From the NCBI GenBank assembly GCA_008032955.1, contig CP032046.1, positions 868,001 through 932,000 of the forward strand: DNA of 64,000 bases. The letters run 5' to 3'. The notes under the pieces are model-generated. The model searched no databases and had not been told where the DNA came from. It saw nothing but the letters and a program-made list of their open reading frames with translations. Below, one piece after another: positions 9,056-20,564 of the stretch; position 1 is the first letter of the stretch; every line of letters begins with the position of its first letter. Source of the stretch: Helicobacter pylori. Its GTDB lineage: Bacteria > Campylobacterota > Campylobacteria > Campylobacterales > Helicobacteraceae. A program made the position numbers and the translations under genes.

Positions 9056-10591
9056 ACTCCGTTATAGATTTGGGAAGTCAATGCATTTTTAATTTGATTG
9101 AGTTCTGCATTCTTAAGGACGGATTTGGGGGACTTCAATGACTAGCTGATTGAAATCCTCACCGCTTTATCAATCTCAAAGATAAAATCATAGCACTTAT
9201 TCAAGCTGTTATAAGTGGTGTCTTTAATCAAAGCATAAACTAGGTCTATGTTTTCTGTTTGTCTTATCGCTAATAAGGTGTCGTGGGATAATTTCGCGCT
9301 CACATTGATGAACTGATTTAAAAGGTCTTGTTCGTTAATGGAACAATACCCAGCGTTAGTATCAAATTGATTAGTTTTAAGGGGTTTGGGTTTGTATGTG
9401 TTATCTAGAACGCTATCCATAGTAAAGGAAGCGTTCAAGTCGTAGGAGTATCCAGGAACCCACTTGCTCCAATTTTCCCAACCACCCCTAGTTCCTCTTA
9501 TTTTTCTCTGCCCGTTCTCTATCAAATTGGCTTTTAATTTAGCAAGAACACTGTTAGCGGTATTACCTTGAGATAAGGCTTTATAGCCACCAAACCCAAA
9601 TCTGCTTGTTTTTCCATCAGCTTTTATTTTACGCATAAACTCCGTGAAAGCAATCAAAAAGTCAAGGTTTGACTGACCATTAGGTAAGGCTTCATCAGCG
9701 ATAGAGTTCCTAAATTTAGGGTCTTTTAATTCAGCAAAGGGTTCTCCAAGTCTTGTTTTTTTCCATCAAGCATCAAGTAGGGGTAATGGGTGGTGCATAT
9801 TAAAGTGAATACAGCCCCACGCTTATCTTTATGGCTGTTGATAATAATGCTGTCTTGGTTGAACTCCCTACCCAAATTCACTATGATGTCTTTGAATTGA
9901 TTTTTATTATGGAATGGTTTGAGTTCAAAACAAATGAAGCTAGTTTCTATGTTAGCTTGTGGCATACCTGCTTCTCTGTAATAACCTTTAACAATTTTGT
10001 ATCCTATGTAGCCCTTGTATAGGTCTAGCTTTTTTCTCAACCACTTGGTTCTTTTTTCGTTATCAGTGTTAGTGAGCATAAAGGGTTTTAAAAGGGTTTC
10101 AACTTCCTCTTTTTTCTCGCCCTCTGTTGTCGCATTCAGTTCTAAAATCTTGGTGGCTTCTTTTAATCCATAATCCGCAATAATGGCTTTATCGTTATAA
10201 GTTCTATAACCAGAGATAACTGCTACTGGGCAGTTTAGCATCCGATCGCATAATCGGCTCATAGATAAAGCGGTGGTATTCATTTTTTGAGCCATAGTCA
10301 AATCATCATAATGCACTAGGTTATTTCTTTTTGACCTTGTGTTTAAAACGGCTCTTAACGCTGACTTTTTCTTATCATACTCTTTTAGCTGGGCTGATAG
10401 GGGTTGGTTAGAATTGACAGAGATTTTAAAGAGAGGTAGTTGGCTTCTAGCTTCCTTGCATTCCTTAAAGGCGGGCATCAATGAGAGATGATAACGAGTT
10501 AGAATGGATAGGGTTTTTTTCGCTATTAAGCTAACTTGGTGCGTTTAGAATTATTAGCACCGATGAAAAGGTTTTTAAAATCGCTTGACAT
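9034..10591 (-). pseudogene. Decayed member 1 of a three-copy protein family
   Basis: It starts at an ATG (10591) after AAAGGATAACCC and begins MSSDFKNLF. Two frame breaks occur between about 10480 and 10530. A long intact stretch follows, ending at a T7 run (9756-9762) that must be T8 to continue as KTRLGEPFAELKDPKF. Near the end, ISIS is followed by TAG and then 36 more open codons to a TGA at 9034; CAG to TAG is likely. Restored, it would encode about 515 residues. It shares blocks with the copies at 11605-12543 and 12540-13410: an LSRLCDRM block, IGYKIVKGYY, FNQDSI, FTLICTT and YKALSQGNTANSVLAKL. No membrane segment or known catalytic motif is visible. It lies 49 bases downstream of the small MscS gene. 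The position near the MscS gene recalls the HP0984-HP0986 region of strain 26695, where HP0986 has been described as TieA; that link is from memory and unproven. Confidence 0.6.
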
Positions 10592-10639
10592 GGGTTATCC
10601 TTTAAAATCAACCATCATAACCAACGCGTCTCACGCCAA

Positions 10640-11464
10640 TCACTTAGAAGAGTCTTGTTTGTTGATAGAAATATCTAGCTTGTTGAAAGGGATTTCAATG
10701 TGGTTAGCGTCTAGGGCGTTTTTGATGCGTTCAATGAGTTCGCTCCTCACATTAAAGATCCCATCTTCAATCTTTGCCCAAACCCTAATGGTGAAATTCA
10801 GCGAACTTTGTCCAAAATCCGTGATCCCAATAAAAGTGGGCATGTTTTTATCAATTTTTTCCATTGAGTCAATAACATCTTTTATAGTCTTATGCACCAG
10901 TTCAATATCGCTCTCATACCCTACCCCACAAACCCATTCAATGCGCCGACACGCCGTATTATTGCTATTAATAATATTAGAATTGGCGACACTTCTATTG
11001 GGTAAAACCGCCAAACGTCCGTCATGCAAGCGTAAAGAAGTGTTAAAAAAATTAAGTGCTTCTACTTTGCCCTCTAGACCAGAGATTTCAATGATGTCTC
11101 CTTTTTTGAACGGGTGCAAGATGATAAGGATTATCCCTCCGGCAATGCTTGAAAGGTAATCTTTTAAAGCCAACGCCACAGCGATCCCCACCGTTCCTAA
11201 AACAGTGATAATGGAGGTGGTTTGCACGCCTAGCGTGCTGAGCGCGATGATTGTAGTAATGATAAGGATTAAGATAAAAGTAACCTGCGCGACAAAATTC
11301 GCCAAAATCTCATCCTTTTTGGATAAAAGTTTCATGGTTTTGTTCCGTAAGAAAAACGAAAAATAAAAACCTATACAAAAGACAATGACAGCCTTGATTA
11401 AGATTATCCCAAAATGCTTTGCCTGCGGGAAAAAATCCACTAACAGCGTTTTAATCTCATCCAT
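10640..11464 (-). CDS. Small mechanosensitive channel of the MscS family
   Basis: The 274-residue product has the core MscS layout: three hydrophobic segments in the first 110 residues, the pore helix VGIAVALALKDYLSSIAGGI, and the beta domain with FKKGDIIEISGLEGKVEALNF. It should open under membrane tension to release solutes on osmotic downshock. I prefer the ATG at 11464 (AAGGAAAG just upstream) to the earlier start at 11485. The gene is intact although decayed family copies lie on both sides of it. It corresponds to the small channel annotated as HP0983 in strain 26695 (from memory). A second, larger MscS protein lies at 30154-32036. Confidence 0.9.
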   Translation of the reverse strand: MDEIKTLLVDFFPQAKHFGIILIKAVIVFCIGFYFSFFLRNKTMKLLSKKDEILANFVAQVTFILILIITTIIALSTLGVQTTSIITVLGTVGIAVALALKDYLSSIAGGIILIILHPFKKGDIIEISGLEGKVEALNFFNTSLRLHDGRLAVLPNRSVANSNIINSNNTACRRIEWVCGVGYESDIELVHKTIKDVIDSMEKIDKNMPTFIGITDFGQSSLNFTIRVWAKIEDGIFNVRSELIERIKNALDANHIEIPFNKLDISINKQDSSK

Positions 11465-11604
11465 AAATCTTTCCTTGCAAATCACAAAATCGCTAAAAGA
11501 GACAAGATAACTTACCCTTATGTAGCTAATTTTGACATGTTAGCATGTTTAGGACTAACCTTATTACCACAACTCAAACGCTCAATCCAGTATTAGCGAT
11601 AAAT

Positions 11605-12543
11605 TCAGTGGCTTTTAAGATGCTGTCTAATGAAAAAGGGTTTTTGAGTGTTGAACCTAGAGATTACTTTACGCACACCCCCTACTTGATGGCTACCACT
11701 TACTATATGGCAATGGTTTTTCCCTAGCTTGGCTTTAATGGATTTTATCGTTACTCTATCAACAGATACCGCTCTATAAGATTTTCGCATAAAGGCTATG
11801 GTGTGTTTAAAAGTCTCTGAGTAATTCTTTAAGAATTTAGGGGAGTTGGGGCTTTCTCAATTTTGGTCAATATTGATGTGGTTAGCAATCTTAATTTTTT
11901 GACCCCTTTTATAAGGCTTATAGCCTTCACCCTTCCTTTTTCTCAAAGAATGCGGATTTTAAAGGGTAGTGAAATACAACCACGCTTCAGAGCTGTTGCT
12001 AGTAGAATACACCACGCTATCTTGTTCGTATTGGTATCCTAACTCTCTAACAATTGTCAATAAATCCGCACCTAATGCGTAGATAAGAAAGCTAGGTTCT
12101 TTACTGCCTTGATAAACGCCATTGACTTTAATATAACCGATTTTTGGGTATAGCTTTTTAATATCAGCTTCTCATTCCTTGTTTCTTTGGACATTCTCTG
12201 CATCGCTCATTAGGTATTTAGAAAGGATAGTACCAACAGACCCACTTATAATAATCCACAATCATATCAGCGGCGGTATCAAACCCGTAATCTTGCCATA
12301 AGCTCAACTTAAACTCTCTGTTAGCTGAAAGACAACCACACTTATATAGGTGTTTATACAACCTAGGAAAGGAGCGGTTATGCTGTATTTTTCTTTTTTA
12401 GTCAGCTCATCAAACGCCTTTAAGTTAGGGTTATTCATAGCTTCACTTAAAGTCGTTTTTAAAGTCGGTTTGATTTTGTAAGTTTTCATAGCATTGATGA
12501 GACTTTGACTGACTTTATCGCTTGTAATGTTGAAATTTTTCAT
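11605..12543 (-). pseudogene. Decayed member 3 of the three-copy protein family
   Basis: The start ATG (12543) overlaps the reconstructed stop of member 2 as ATGA, so the two were translationally coupled. The N-terminal 75 residues are open (MKNFNITSDKV, NNPNLKAFDEL, then TAPFLGCINTYISVVV). The frame breaks at 12328-12330 (AAA must be AAAA), continuing as FSANREFKLSLWQDYGF. A further break lies near 12255, an in-frame TGA at 12172-12174 (probably from TGG) precedes EADIKKLYPKIGYIKVNG, then YEQDSVVY, and another break follows after FTTL. The C-terminal part SYRAVSVDRVTIKSIKAKL matches the SLKAKL and VLAKLKAN blocks of the other two copies. With this many lesions, including nonsense, it is probably a true pseudogene. 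Confidence 0.6.
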
Positions 12544-13410
12544 GGGTTAGTTCCTAGAACGCTATCCAACCTGAACGCCTTTTTCATATCCACATAACCG
12601 GAAAGTGCCTATTACCCCACCCGTTGTGCTAGTTTTCATTCTATTAGCGTCAAGTTTGGCTTTTAAACTCTGTAAGGTGTTTTCGGCTATTTGTGTGGGT
12701 TTATAGAAAAAGAACTTCTTTCCGTGTATTTTTGAATAAGCACTTTGGAATGATTTAGTGCTAGGGTTCATATCTTTACCAAAACTGACAAGCTCTGATT
12801 TTCCTATTAACTGACCGAATTTACATTTCCTGTGTATTTTGCCAGAGAAGCCATAAGCCTCAACCCCATCAAGGTTTGGTGTGGTGCAAATAAGACTAAA
12901 TCTAGCATAAACCTTACCGCTTTCTTCTGTTATCTTAGGACACCACGCAATGCTGTCTTGCTCGAATTTGTTTCCTAATTTGATGAGTTCTGCTCTTAAA
13001 TCAAAGCGATGGTCTTTGAGCGTATAGACAAAAAAGAAACTTCATTACTAGGAATATCGCTAGCTTTTTCTTGGCAAGAACCTTGAATAGTAATAAATCC
13101 CACTTCAGGGTATAACGCTCTTAAGAGAGACTTGAGGTGTTTAGTCCGCTTCATATTGGTTTCTCTAGTATAATTCCCCATGAATACTGAAACAATTCCG
13201 CATTGACCCTCTATCATATGTTCATAAACCCTAGATAGACCCGCAGCGCTCAAGTCAGCCCTTTCTGCTTCTGTGAAAGCTATTGTTCTTTTTAAGTTAG
13301 GGTTACTCGCTCTCAATTTAGCGAATTTTTCAGCCGTCCCATAATGATTAATTCAGGTTCAGTGCCATTCTTTAACTCTGACTTTTTAACATTTTAAAAC
13401 CACTAGACAT
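12540..13410 (-). pseudogene. Member 2 of the three-copy protein family, several one-base frame breaks
   Basis: The start at 13410 (MSSGFK, after AAAAGGTAGTCA) mirrors MSSDFK of member 1. Restoring one base at each of five homopolymers gives a continuous protein of about 290 residues: 13383-13387 (A), 13338-13340 (G), 13030-13035 (T), 12615-12618 (G), and C/G near 12599. Blocks in order are GTAEKFAKLRASNPNLKRT, GLSRVYEHMIEG, ALYPEVGFITIQG, NKFEQDSIAW, FSLICTT, SLKAKLDANRM and PGYVDMKKAFRLDSVLGTNP. The reconstructed stop TGA overlaps the start of member 3. Apart from one-base deletions the sequence is clean, so this copy may be intact in the real genome. No signal peptide or membrane segment is seen; function unknown. 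Confidence 0.6.
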
Positions 13411-13456
13411 TGACTACCTTTTCAAATTTATTTATTATAGTTGTTATCTTACACTA

Positions 13457-13462
13457 ATTATA
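13457..13462 (-). promoter_or_regulatory. -10 box upstream of family members 2 and 3
   Basis: TATAAT on the minus strand, 47 bases upstream of the start at 13410, would give a transcript covering both coupled copies. Confidence 0.45.
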
Positions 13463-13731
13463 TAGGGATAAAAACCCAAGAAACTAAAAATAGTGATACT
13501 ATATAAAACAAAGTAAAACATACCAATGCGTGTTATCAAACCATTAAAAACAATAAAAAAAACTTAAACAAAATAAGCAAGCAAAAACCTTTAAATAAAA
13601 CAATAAAACCCCAAAAAAACCTAAACTAAAAAATTTAAAAACAAAAGAAATAAAAAAGCAACAGAAAAATAAAGCACTAAAATATAATCAATAATAAAAT
13701 TAAATAAAAAGCAAGATTGAAAAACATTTCC
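13463..13731. other. A-rich gap between the family promoter and 5S rRNA
   Basis: No ORF is seen. On the plus strand it is extremely A-rich, with many AAAACA-type words and almost no G. On the minus strand it is T-rich and follows the 3' end of 5S rRNA, so rRNA transcription probably ends in the first bases of this stretch. No clear hairpin is visible. Confidence 0.4.
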
Positions 13732-13850
13732 CTATCCCTGCACCGACCTACATTCCCACTCTTGAAAAGAGCAGTATTATCAGCGATGAAGAGCTTGACT
13801 TCCAGGTTCGGAATGGTTAACTGGGTAGTTCCTCTTCTCTAAAGGCACAA
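13732..13850 (-). rRNA. rrf: 5S ribosomal RNA
   Basis: The minus strand reads from the GTGCCTTTAGAGAAGAGG region through CCATTCCGAACCTGGAAGTC, the conserved loop B/C core of bacterial 5S, to GTAGGTCGGTGCAGGGAT. Length of about 119 fits. It follows 23S on the same strand by about 240 bases. The ends are estimated. Confidence 0.9.
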
Positions 13851-14038
13851 GGAAAAGGGAGCTAAAGATAAAACACATTTACCCTTAACTCCCCTTTCTC
13901 TTTATAGGGAGCTGTTTTTTAACAAAGAAGATCGTTAATAGCCTTTAACTTTAAACCATTGAGATGGTATCTCATTCCTCATTAAAGTTCAATCCTATAA
14001 AAGTCTTTATAAAACTCCAACTCTCTTACACTCAGTAA

Positions 14039-14075
14039 GGCAGTGGTAACTTATTCGCGCTCTATTGTCGTTATC
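14039..14075 (-). other. 3' half of the 23S processing stem
   Basis: On the minus strand this reads GATAACGACAAT, then GCGCGAATAA, then TACCACTGCC. Each block is complementary to a block upstream of the 23S 5' end (17018-17061). It would form the long double-stranded stem cut by RNase III to release pre-23S. Confidence 0.7.
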
Positions 14076-14089
14076 TTATACAAAAAGCA

Positions 14090-16980
<2,891 letters not shown>

Positions 16981-17017
16981 ATTTTAAAATATCCTTTAAA
17001 ACCCGCCCTTTTATAAT

Positions 17018-17061
17018 GAATAACGACAATTGCACGAATATTCTTCAGCGCTACCACTGCC
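17018..17061 (-). other. 5' half of the 23S processing stem
   Basis: The minus strand reads GGCAGTGGTA, then GAATATTCGTGC, then ATTGTCGTTATTC. These pair with the blocks at 14039-14075. This is the leader side of the pre-23S stem. Confidence 0.7.
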
Positions 17062-17083
17062 TTAATGAATATAAGACAGAGTT

Positions 17084-17089
17084 ATTGTA
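17084..17089 (-). promoter_or_regulatory. Putative -10 box of the 23S-5S operon
   Basis: TACAAT on the minus strand, about 23 bases upstream of the processing stem, is well placed for the start of the pre-rRNA. No matching -35 is clear. Confidence 0.45.
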
Positions 17090-17161
17090 GTTTTACTTTA
17101 CTTTTACATAGGCTATTAACAATGTTAAATCAAATAACTTCGTTTTTCTTTAAAAACTTGC

Positions 17162-17218
17162 TATAATCACTCTCAAATATTAAACCCTTTAAGAAGACTA
17201 AAAATGCTTGATCCCTAA
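17162..17218 (+). other. TATAAT promoter and five-codon mini-ORF
   Basis: TATAAT at 17162-17167 points away from the rRNA operon. About 37 bases later, an AAGAAGA ribosome-site-like sequence precedes ATG CTT GAT CCC TAA at 17204-17218, followed by a T-run. This could be a leader peptide, a small RNA start or chance. No longer ORF follows until 17838. Confidence 0.3.
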
Positions 17219-17403
17219 TCTTTTTTAATCGCCAAGTTTAATCAGCTGGTGGGCTTTTATATTTTTATATTTTATAATTAAAGCCTTTAGCTTTTATAAC
17301 TTGCTTGAGTTTGAATTAAAGAACTTTTTAAAGCTTGTCTTTAAAAACGAAATGTAATTATAGACATCTAATGCTTAAAGTTTGCTTAAAGTTTTTGGAA
17401 TGT

Positions 17404-17498
17404 GAAAGAAAATTTAGAGTTTGAAAGAAATTTTAGAGTTTGAAAGAAATTTTAGAGTTTGAAAGAAAATTGAGAGTTGGAAAGGAATTTTAGAGTTT
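17404..17498. repeat. Five tandem copies of a 19-bp unit
   Basis: Units start at 17404, 17423, 17442, 17461 and 17480, with consensus GAAAGAAATTTTAGAGTTT. The three first copies are nearly identical and the last two carry a few changes. A partial sixth unit decays into GGAAGGAATGG. No ORF reads through it. The spacers expected of a CRISPR array are absent because units abut directly. Confidence 0.85.
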
Positions 17499-17570
17499 GG
17501 AAGGAATGGATAAAAGTTATTGGAAATGATTGGGGAGTGATTGGAATTAGGGGGTAGCAAAATAAAGCTT

Positions 17571-17775
17571 TAAGATAAAAACACATTATTATAAAATAAG
17601 ATAAAAACACATCATCATTAAATCAAATCAAACACATCATAAAATTAAATAAAATGCATCATTAAAAAATAAAACATATCATTATAATAAGATAAAGACA
17701 CATCATTATTAAATAAAACACATCGTTATAATAAGATAAAATGCATCATTAAAAAATAAAAACGCATCATTAACC
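17571..17775. repeat. Degenerate AT-rich repeat tract
   Basis: About eight imperfect copies of a unit like AAGATAAAAACACATCATTA, spaced 22-30 bases apart. They vary in length and sequence, often ending in CATCATT. Nothing is coded here. It lies between the 19-bp repeats and the octamer repeat. Confidence 0.6.
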
Positions 17776-17837
17776 ATTGATTAAATACCACTAGATACAA
17801 CACTCCAAGTCATCTTTTTTTCAAAAAAGGGGTAGAA

Positions 17838-17984
17838 ATGGCATTCAATCATTCAATCATTCAATCATTCAATCATTCAATCATTCAATCATTCAATCAT
17901 TCAATCATTCAATCATTCAATCATTCTGTCAAGCAATCAAGCAACGCTACCATACTTTTATCGCTTTTACCAAAACCGATTTAA
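17838..17984 (+). CDS. Octamer-repeat mini-ORF, 48 residues, possibly switchable
   Basis: ATG at 17838 is preceded by AAAAAAGGGGTAGAA, a good ribosome site at normal spacing. The ten octamers then encode repeats of FNHSIIQS, followed by a non-repeat tail (SVKQSSNATILLSLLPKPI) and TAA. An 8-base unit changes the frame with each copy gained or lost, so the tail would be on in one of three copy states. I recognise no homologue. It could be a real phase-variable peptide, or the repeat may instead act on transcription of the genes from 18136 on. Confidence 0.4.
   Translation: MAFNHSIIQSFNHSIIQSFNHSIIQSFNHSVKQSSNATILLSLLPKPI
17843..17922. repeat. Ten perfect copies of the octamer ATTCAATC
   Basis: Eighty bases of uninterrupted ATTCAATC, followed by the variant ATTCTGTC. 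Perfect identity implies recent slipped-strand expansion. It lies inside the mini-ORF starting at 17838. Confidence 0.97.
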
Positions 17985-18001
17985 AAATCCCCTATTTTTT
18001 A

Positions 18002-18047
18002 TTATTCCCCCTTTCATTAACCCTTTTATTCCCCCTTTCATTAACCC
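18002..18047. repeat. Direct repeat of 22 bp
   Basis: TTATTCCCCCTTTCATTAAC plus CC occurs at 18002 and again at 18026, separated by two bases. It lies in the leader of the next gene. Confidence 0.85.
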
Positions 18048-18135
18048 GCACCGCAATCTTTTTAAAAAATTTGATTCCATAAGCCCCATTTTTAAACCAG
18101 TGGGGCTTACAGAGTTAAATTCAAAGGAGAAGACG

Positions 18136-18582
18136 ATGACTCAGTTAGAAGATTTAAAAGTGCATGAAAAATATAATTTGTTGTTGTGCTTGTTTAAAAG
18201 TGGATACTACAATGATCCGGAAAATAGGGCAGAAAATAAGCCTTTTAAACAAGCTTGTGAGGAATGCACTTTGACTTTTTTTCGCCCAAGAATGGACAAA
18301 GTAGCTGAACATAAAGATTTTGAGAAAGTGCGTCAAGCAGATTATGCTGTTGCTATTGTGTATGAGAAATCAAATATTGAAGGGGTTAAAATCCAACGCA
18401 GTGTTTTTGCTCTAAAAATTGATCACTTTGAAGTTGATGATGGGGGATCGTTAGTGATTTATGGTGTTTGCGCTCAAAAAGGGAGCCAAGAATACGAAGA
18501 ATTAGTCAATAAAAACGCATGGTGTCTTACAAATTCCCCACGACTTAACAATTCAATGAAATTGATTAAGAGAAAGAGTTAA
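18136..18582 (+). CDS. Conserved protein of unknown function upstream of the DUF262 gene
   Basis: The 148-residue product begins MTQLEDLKVHEKYNLLL. I chose the ATG at 18136 because AAAGGAGAAG lies 7 bases before it; the frame is open from 18100. It is soluble and slightly charged, with no membrane segment. It has two Cys in EECTLTFF and ACEEC, and a C-terminal basic tail (MKLIKRKS). The middle (YAVAIVYEKSN, SVFALKIDHFEV) looks like alternating beta strands. It sits 42 bases before the GmrSD-like gene on the same strand, so it may be a partner of that locus, but nothing in the sequence proves this. Confidence 0.7.
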   Translation: MTQLEDLKVHEKYNLLLCLFKSGYYNDPENRAENKPFKQACEECTLTFFRPRMDKVAEHKDFEKVRQADYAVAIVYEKSNIEGVKIQRSVFALKIDHFEVDDGGSLVIYGVCAQKGSQEYEELVNKNAWCLTNSPRLNNSMKLIKRKS

Positions 18583-18624
18583 GGGGTTATGGGTTTTTAC
18601 CCATAAACTTATGAAAGGATTTTG

Positions 18625-20415
18625 ATGGAATTGTTAAATTTAGACGGAGTGGTTGAAAAAGGCGTGTTTGAAATCCCCAGCTATCAAAGGGGGTATGCAT
18701 GGCAAGAAAGGCAATTAAAGGATTTTTGGAACGATTTAGAGCATGTGTCCAAACTGGGAGATAAATTCCATTACATGCACAGCTTAACCTTAAGAGGGCT
18801 TGAAAATGAGCTTGAAGATAGCGCTTTTGAAATCATAGACGGCCAGCAACGATTGGCTACAAGCCTGATTTTATTAGACCTTTTAGCCAAAACCACCCAA
18901 AACAAAGACCCAAAGTATTCTTCAATGAATCTCGAACCCGTTCTGTCCTATAAGTATTATGGTTTAAATGAAGCTTTTAGGGCGATCATGGAAGAAGAAA
19001 AAGATTTAGAAAGGTTTCAAACTTCTTTTTACGCTAAAAATTTGATTGACGCTCATGCGTTTTTTAAAGAAAAAATCAGCGAGACGCCTGTTGGAACGCT
19101 TGAAAAAATGTTTGATGCCCTTATAAAGAAAATGCTTTTTAGCGTAGTGGAATTGAATGATAACCGAATCGATCCGTTCAGCTCTTTTGAAACAATCAAC
19201 AATCGTGGCAAGGATCTATCCACTTTAGAATTGTTAAAAAACCGCTTGCATTTTGTAGCGCACAAGATTTGTAATGGACAAAAATTAGAAACGCTTCAAA
19301 AAGAAATCAATGACACCTACACGATCATTTATTACGATTTGAGATCCTTTGAAGATGATAATTTAGAGAGGTTTTTAAAGCATTTTGTGGCGTATTATTA
19401 TGGCGAGAAAGGGGATTTTAAAAAGAGATTATTGGAAATGGAGTTTAACGCTCATAAAAGATACCACTCATCATATGATGAATATGAAAAAATAAATGAT
19501 TTGTTACTTTATCTTTCTTATTCTTCTAATGTTTGGTATTTCTTGCACACGCTTGATGATGAAGAGCTTAGGATTGAAATCACGCCTAAAATGCGCGGCT
19601 TACTAGACAAAATGCGGCGCTTAAACGCTTTGAGCGAAAACGCTTTTCTGCCCTTATTGCTCTCTCTTTTAACCATACAGCTTGCTGTAAGAAGTGGCGA
19701 TGAACGGCATTATACCACCAAAGAGTTGGAAGACCTATTAGAATATTTAGAGCGTTTTGGGTTTTTAATCTATGGGGTTGCTGGCAAGAATACGGCTAAA
19801 AATGAATGGATTGGATTAGCCTTCAAAGCGATTCAAGCGTGTAGATTTTAGGAAGATAAAATAACCATTGAAGATCTTCCAACGCTAGAAAAGAATTTTT
19901 TCAAGGGAAAGCATAGCGGCTTGGAATTGCTTGAAGAGAGTATCCATTCTAAAAAGAATACTGAAAAATGGTATCGGTGGGACAAGGCGCTGAATTACTT
20001 GCTGTATGAATACGAGTTGCACCATAACCCTGAAACGACTCTGAATTTTGATAGCAGTATAGAAAGCATTGAGCATATCCTGCCCCAAAAACCCGATCAA
20101 GGCTATAGCGCTAAAGAAAAAAGTTGGGCTAAAAATCCCCATGTCGTGCATGCTTTAGGGAACTTGCTCTTAATCCCTAAAAACGCTAACAGCTCTTTAA
20201 GCAACAAGCCTTTTGAGGAAAAAAGAAAGGCATACCTTAAAGGCTCTTATAGTGAAAAAGAAGTGGCTAAAAACGCTTCTTTTGGAGTCGCGCAAATCAA
20301 AGAAAGAAGCGAAAAATTATTAGACTTTTTGATCGCGCGTTATCGTATCGCTGAATTGGTGGGTGAAAGCGCCATTAAAGCTTTTAAAAACGCTCTTTTG
20401 AAAGACATTGAATGA
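18625..20415 (+). pseudogene. GmrSD-like DUF262/DUF1524 nuclease, split by an in-frame TAG
   Basis: The first 408 residues are a DUF262 domain with FEIPSYQRGYAWQ, EIIDGQQRLATS and FETINNRGKDLS, the GmrS-type nucleotide-binding motifs. TAG at 19849-19851 ends this part, but the same frame continues (EDKITIEDLPTLEKNFF) to 20415. It reaches a DUF1524 HNH-type domain with ESIEHILPQ and HALGNLLLIPKNAN. In the known family the two domains form a modification-dependent (type IV) restriction enzyme that uses NTPs and cuts glucosylated or otherwise modified phage DNA. The stop most likely arose from TGG, TTG, CAG or AAG. The halves could be made separately, but the second half lacks a clear ribosome site. 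The start is ATG 18625 after GAAAGGATTT. Confidence 0.8.
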
Positions 20416-20465
20416 TGCGATTGTTCAAAAATAAAGGGTCTATTTTTAGCGCTTCACACCACAAC

Positions 20466-20495
20466 AAGGAGGAATAAGCCATGCCAAAAAGATAA
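20466..20495 (+). other. Strong ribosome site before a four-codon ORF
   Basis: AAGGAGG at 20466-20472 is followed 8 bases later by ATG CCA AAA AGA TAA. One more A in the A5 run would give MPKKIKTTKKH. It is either the remnant of a deleted gene or a mini-ORF. No other coding potential is seen between 20416 and 20564. Confidence 0.35.
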
Positions 20496-20564
20496 AAACC
20501 ACCAAAAAACATTGAACGACCGATTATAGCGGGATTTAAAACAAATTTTACCAAGGAGTATTTT

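Noticed and set aside
17404-17498. CRISPR-like array
   Set aside because: The 19-bp units abut with no spacers, the unit is AT-rich and not palindromic, and no cas genes are in the window.
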